Source of the DNA: Flavobacteriaceae bacterium CG2_30_31_66
GTDB taxonomy: Bacteria; Bacteroidota; Bacteroidia; Flavobacteriales; Flavobacteriaceae
Length of the DNA: 64,000 bases
Direction: 5' to 3'
Assembly (NCBI GenBank): GCA_001873065.1
Contig: MNYM01000045.1
Span: forward strand, 62,001 to 126,000
Shown: positions 61,895 through 64,000 of the stretch, piece by piece
Layout: the number at the start of each line of letters is the position of its first letter
Position numbering within the stretch: the stretch's first letter is position 1
The notes under the pieces: model-generated
Told to the model about the DNA's origin: nothing
What the model saw: only the letters and a program-made list of their open reading frames with translations
Database searches by the model: none
Translations under genes and position numbers: made by a program

Positions 61895-62334
61895 TGAGAT
61901 TTCAAATCAAACAATTTTCTAAATTATCGTTATCAGAATTGTATCAAATATTACAATTACGTTCAGAAGTTTTTGTAGTTGAACAAGATTGCGTCTATCA
62001 AGATATCGATTTTAAAGACCAAAAAGCACTGCATATTTTAGGATTTAAAAACGATAGAATCATTGCCTATACTCGCATTTTTAAACCTGATGATTATTTT
62101 GAAAATGCCAGTATTGGAAGAGTTGTTGTAAAAGAAAATGAACGAAAATTTGGTTATGGACACGAATTGATGAAAGTTTCTATTGAAGCTATAAAATCAA
62201 AATATCATCAAGATAAAATTACCATTTCAGCACAATTATATTTGAAAAAATTCTATGAGTCTCATGGATTTACACAAATTGGTGAAATTTATTTAGAAGA
62301 CGGAATTCCGCATATTAGAATGGATAAAAACTAA
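61894..62334 (+). CDS. GNAT-family N-acetyltransferase, ElaA-like
   Basis: A 146-residue acetyltransferase of the ElaA type: QILQLRSEVFVVEQDCVYQDIDFKDQKALHI near the N terminus and the acetyl-CoA loop IGRVVVKENERKFGYGHELM, then AQLYLKKFYESHGFTQIGEIYLEDGIPHIRM. Acceptor unknown. Coupled to rpiB by the overlapping stop-start TAATG. Confidence 0.92.
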   Translation: MRFQIKQFSKLSLSELYQILQLRSEVFVVEQDCVYQDIDFKDQKALHILGFKNDRIIAYTRIFKPDDYFENASIGRVVVKENERKFGYGHELMKVSIEAIKSKYHQDKITISAQLYLKKFYESHGFTQIGEIYLEDGIPHIRMDKN

Positions 62335-62339
62335 ATTTT

Positions 62340-63125
62340 TTATTCAATAATTTTAATTTCAACCGAAAAATTATTAATTCCTTTAGATAAAAACATGTTT
62401 TTTTCTGAAAATTTTTGATCAGTAAATGAGGTGTATTGCGTGATTGGTTCAATACACAACATATTCGTAACTTCTGTCCAAAGCATAAAATTATGAAATC
62501 CTTTTGTGACAATTTGAAGATTTTTTTTATCATAATTTATCAATAAAATTTCTTCAATATTTAAAACTGGGAACGCATTATGTCCAGCATTGATAATCTC
62601 ACTTAAAGTAATTTTTTTATTTTTAGCAATCAAAGTTTCTTCACCAGTATCTGACAACAAAAAAGCAGGATGATATCCCAACATAAAAGGCATTCCTTCT
62701 TCTGATTGTATCATAAAATCAATAAGTAAAGCATCGTTTAAAAGTGTAAATTTCTTTTCAAAAATAAAATCAAAAGGCCAAAACAGAAATTCTTCTGGAG
62801 ATTTTGAAGGAAATTTACTGTTTTTTACCCAGGTATTTTTGGAATAATTTTTCTGAAATTTTACCTGATTTTCACTTTCCGAAATCAACATATATGTCAA
62901 TTCTCTGAGTAATCCATGTTGGTCTTGAACAGCATCACCATGTTTTGTATGCACAATAAAATCATTTTTTTCTGTAGGACCAATTACAGGAAACATTTCA
63001 TCATCTGATTTTCGCCAACCTTTATTCCCTTTTTGATGAATGTATTGTTGATTATTGTGAATAAAACTCACAAGTTCGCCTTTATTAATACTTATAGAAT
63101 TTTTATTATTATTTAAGTGAACCAT
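62340..63125 (-). CDS. Aldose 1-epimerase-like protein
   Basis: A 261-residue protein of the galactose mutarotase-like fold. MFPVIGPTEKN and DQHGLLRELTYM match the sugar-binding region with the catalytic His (HGLLR), and MPFMLGYHPAFLL carries the second conserved His (GYHPAF). It may act on an aldose or a phosphosugar; no sugar operon is adjacent. It is convergent with the GNAT gene, with five bases between stops, and divergent from recA. Confidence 0.85.
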   Translation of the reverse strand: MVHLNNNKNSISINKGELVSFIHNNQQYIHQKGNKGWRKSDDEMFPVIGPTEKNDFIVHTKHGDAVQDQHGLLRELTYMLISESENQVKFQKNYSKNTWVKNSKFPSKSPEEFLFWPFDFIFEKKFTLLNDALLIDFMIQSEEGMPFMLGYHPAFLLSDTGEETLIAKNKKITLSEIINAGHNAFPVLNIEEILLINYDKKNLQIVTKGFHNFMLWTEVTNMLCIEPITQYTSFTDQKFSEKNMFLSKGINNFSVEIKIIE

Positions 63126-63238
63126 GATTTATGAATTTTTATACTAACAATAGTACGAAAATGTATTTTATTTTCTCAATTTTTAACAAGACTTTTTTGT
63201 AACTTGCTTGCTTTTAAAATTTAAGAAAATCAAGAAAT

Positions 63239-64000
63239 ATGTCAGAAGATAAGGAAAAATTAGCCAAATTAAAAGCGTTGCAACTTACATTAGATAAGCT
63301 AGATAAAACTTACGGAAAAGGTGCTGTAATGAAGTTAGGAGATGTTGCTATAGATGATATTGAAGCCATTTCATCAGGTTCATTAGGATTGGATTTAGCG
63401 TTAGGAGTTGGAGGTTATCCAAGAGGAAGAGTGATTGAAATTTATGGACCAGAATCTTCAGGAAAAACTACTTTAGCGTTGCATGCCATTGCCGAAGCAC
63501 AAAAAACTGGTGGAATTGCCGCATTTATTGATGCTGAACACGCTTTTGATCGTTTTTATGCCCAAAATTTAGGTGTTGATATTGACAATTTAATCATTTC
63601 ACAACCTGATCATGGTGAACAAGCTTTAGAAATTACTGAAAATTTAATTCGTTCAGGAGCTATTGATATTGTTGTAGTAGATTCTGTTGCTGCATTGACA
63701 CCAAAATCAGAAATTGAAGGAGAAATGGGAGACTCAAAAATGGGACTTCATGCACGATTGATGAGTCAAGCTTTGAGAAAACTCACAGGAACTATTTCAA
63801 AAACAAAATGTACTGTAATATTTATCAATCAGTTAAGAGATAAAATTGGGGTAATGTTTGGAAATCCTGAGACTACAACTGGAGGAAATGCCTTGAAATT
63901 TTATGCCTCAGTTCGTTTGGATATCAGAAGAAAAACTCAAATCAAGGACGGAGAAAAAGTAATTGGAAATAGTACAAAAGTAAAAGTGGTAAAAAATAAA
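63239..64000 (+). CDS. recA: Recombinase RecA, N-terminal 254 residues (3' end outside window)
   Basis: RecA binds single-stranded DNA and drives strand exchange and LexA cleavage. The visible part has the N-terminal helix, Walker [10 protein letters not shown], the loop [32 protein letters not shown] (L1 region), [38 protein letters not shown] (L2 region). The frame is open to the last base, so about 80-100 residues are missing. A weak -7-like TAACTTG lies at 63200-63206. Confidence 0.97.
   Translation, partial: MSEDKEKLAKLKALQLTLDKLDKTYGKGAVMKLGDVAIDDIEAISSGSLGLDLALGVGGYPRGRVIEIYGPESSGKTTLALHAIAEAQKTGGIAAFIDAEHAFDRFYAQNLGVDIDNLIISQPDHGEQALEITENLIRSGAIDIVVVDSVAALTPKSEIEGEMGDSKMGLHARLMSQALRKLTGTISKTKCTVIFINQLRDKIGVMFGNPETTTGGNALKFYASVRLDIRRKTQIKDGEKVIGNSTKVKVVKNK

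Overview
The window looks like the chromosome of a marine-type flavobacterium (Bacteroidota, family Flavobacteriaceae). It is strongly AT-rich. Shine-Dalgarno sites are weak, and many genes carry the Bacteroidota -7 promoter element TAnnTTTG. Gene content fits the group: SusC/SusD pairs, GLPGLI, DUF4175, DUF2807 and DUF4286 proteins, and type IX secretion (T9SS) C-terminal domains. I see no rRNA, tRNA, CRISPR array, transposase or prophage.

Region 1 (1-9.6 kb): the 3' end of a T9SS-exported M1-type peptidase, then the SUF iron-sulfur cluster genes sufA, sufB, sufC, sufD and sufS. Three extra genes sit inside the cluster: two four-helix-bundle (S23/IVS type) genes, each bracketed by inverted repeats, and a metallo-beta-lactamase-fold lipoprotein. 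A small membrane protein and an antisense serine hydrolase lie between sufD and sufS.

Region 2 (9.6-21.4 kb): housekeeping genes mutS, an RNA 2'-O-methyltransferase, mgtE, rsmA, serS and ribF, with several hypothetical proteins and a long TPR protein. Divergent from the TPR gene is an unlisted 47-residue ORF behind a sigma-54-like promoter. A 148-base intergenic block after the methyltransferase looks like a non-coding element.

Region 3 (21.5-33 kb): a TonB-dependent receptor paired with an SGNH-type lipoprotein, a TatA protein, an O-methyltransferase, an ECF sigma/zinc anti-sigma pair, panB, a D-2-hydroxyacid dehydrogenase, a frameshifted DUF1801 gene, VOC and DoxX-like genes and a methyltransferase.

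Region 4 (33-49.5 kb): mnmG flanked by two parS-like 16-mers, ybeY and a DUF4175 giant. Next comes a three-gene set (small secreted protein, GLPGLI protein, outer-membrane barrel) whose upstream region carries a hexanucleotide tandem repeat. Then gltX, a secreted protein, an SPFH protein, a second TatA, a DUF2807 protein and rnr.

Region 5 (49.7-60.7 kb): one apparent operon on the + strand, encoding an ECF sigma factor, a small PLDc_N membrane protein, a FecR anti-sigma factor, a SusC receptor with STN signalling domain, SusD, a lipoprotein, a di-haem cytochrome c peroxidase and a T9SS-exported repeat protein. It reads as a cell-surface-signalling uptake system with a periplasmic redox enzyme and a secreted partner.

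Region 6 (60.6-64 kb): an 823-base gene-free, extremely AT-rich stretch with six TTATNAACA 9-mers, then rpiB, a GNAT gene, an aldose-epimerase-like gene and the 5' part of recA. With the parS-like sites near mnmG, the AT-rich stretch is a candidate replication origin, unproven from sequence alone.
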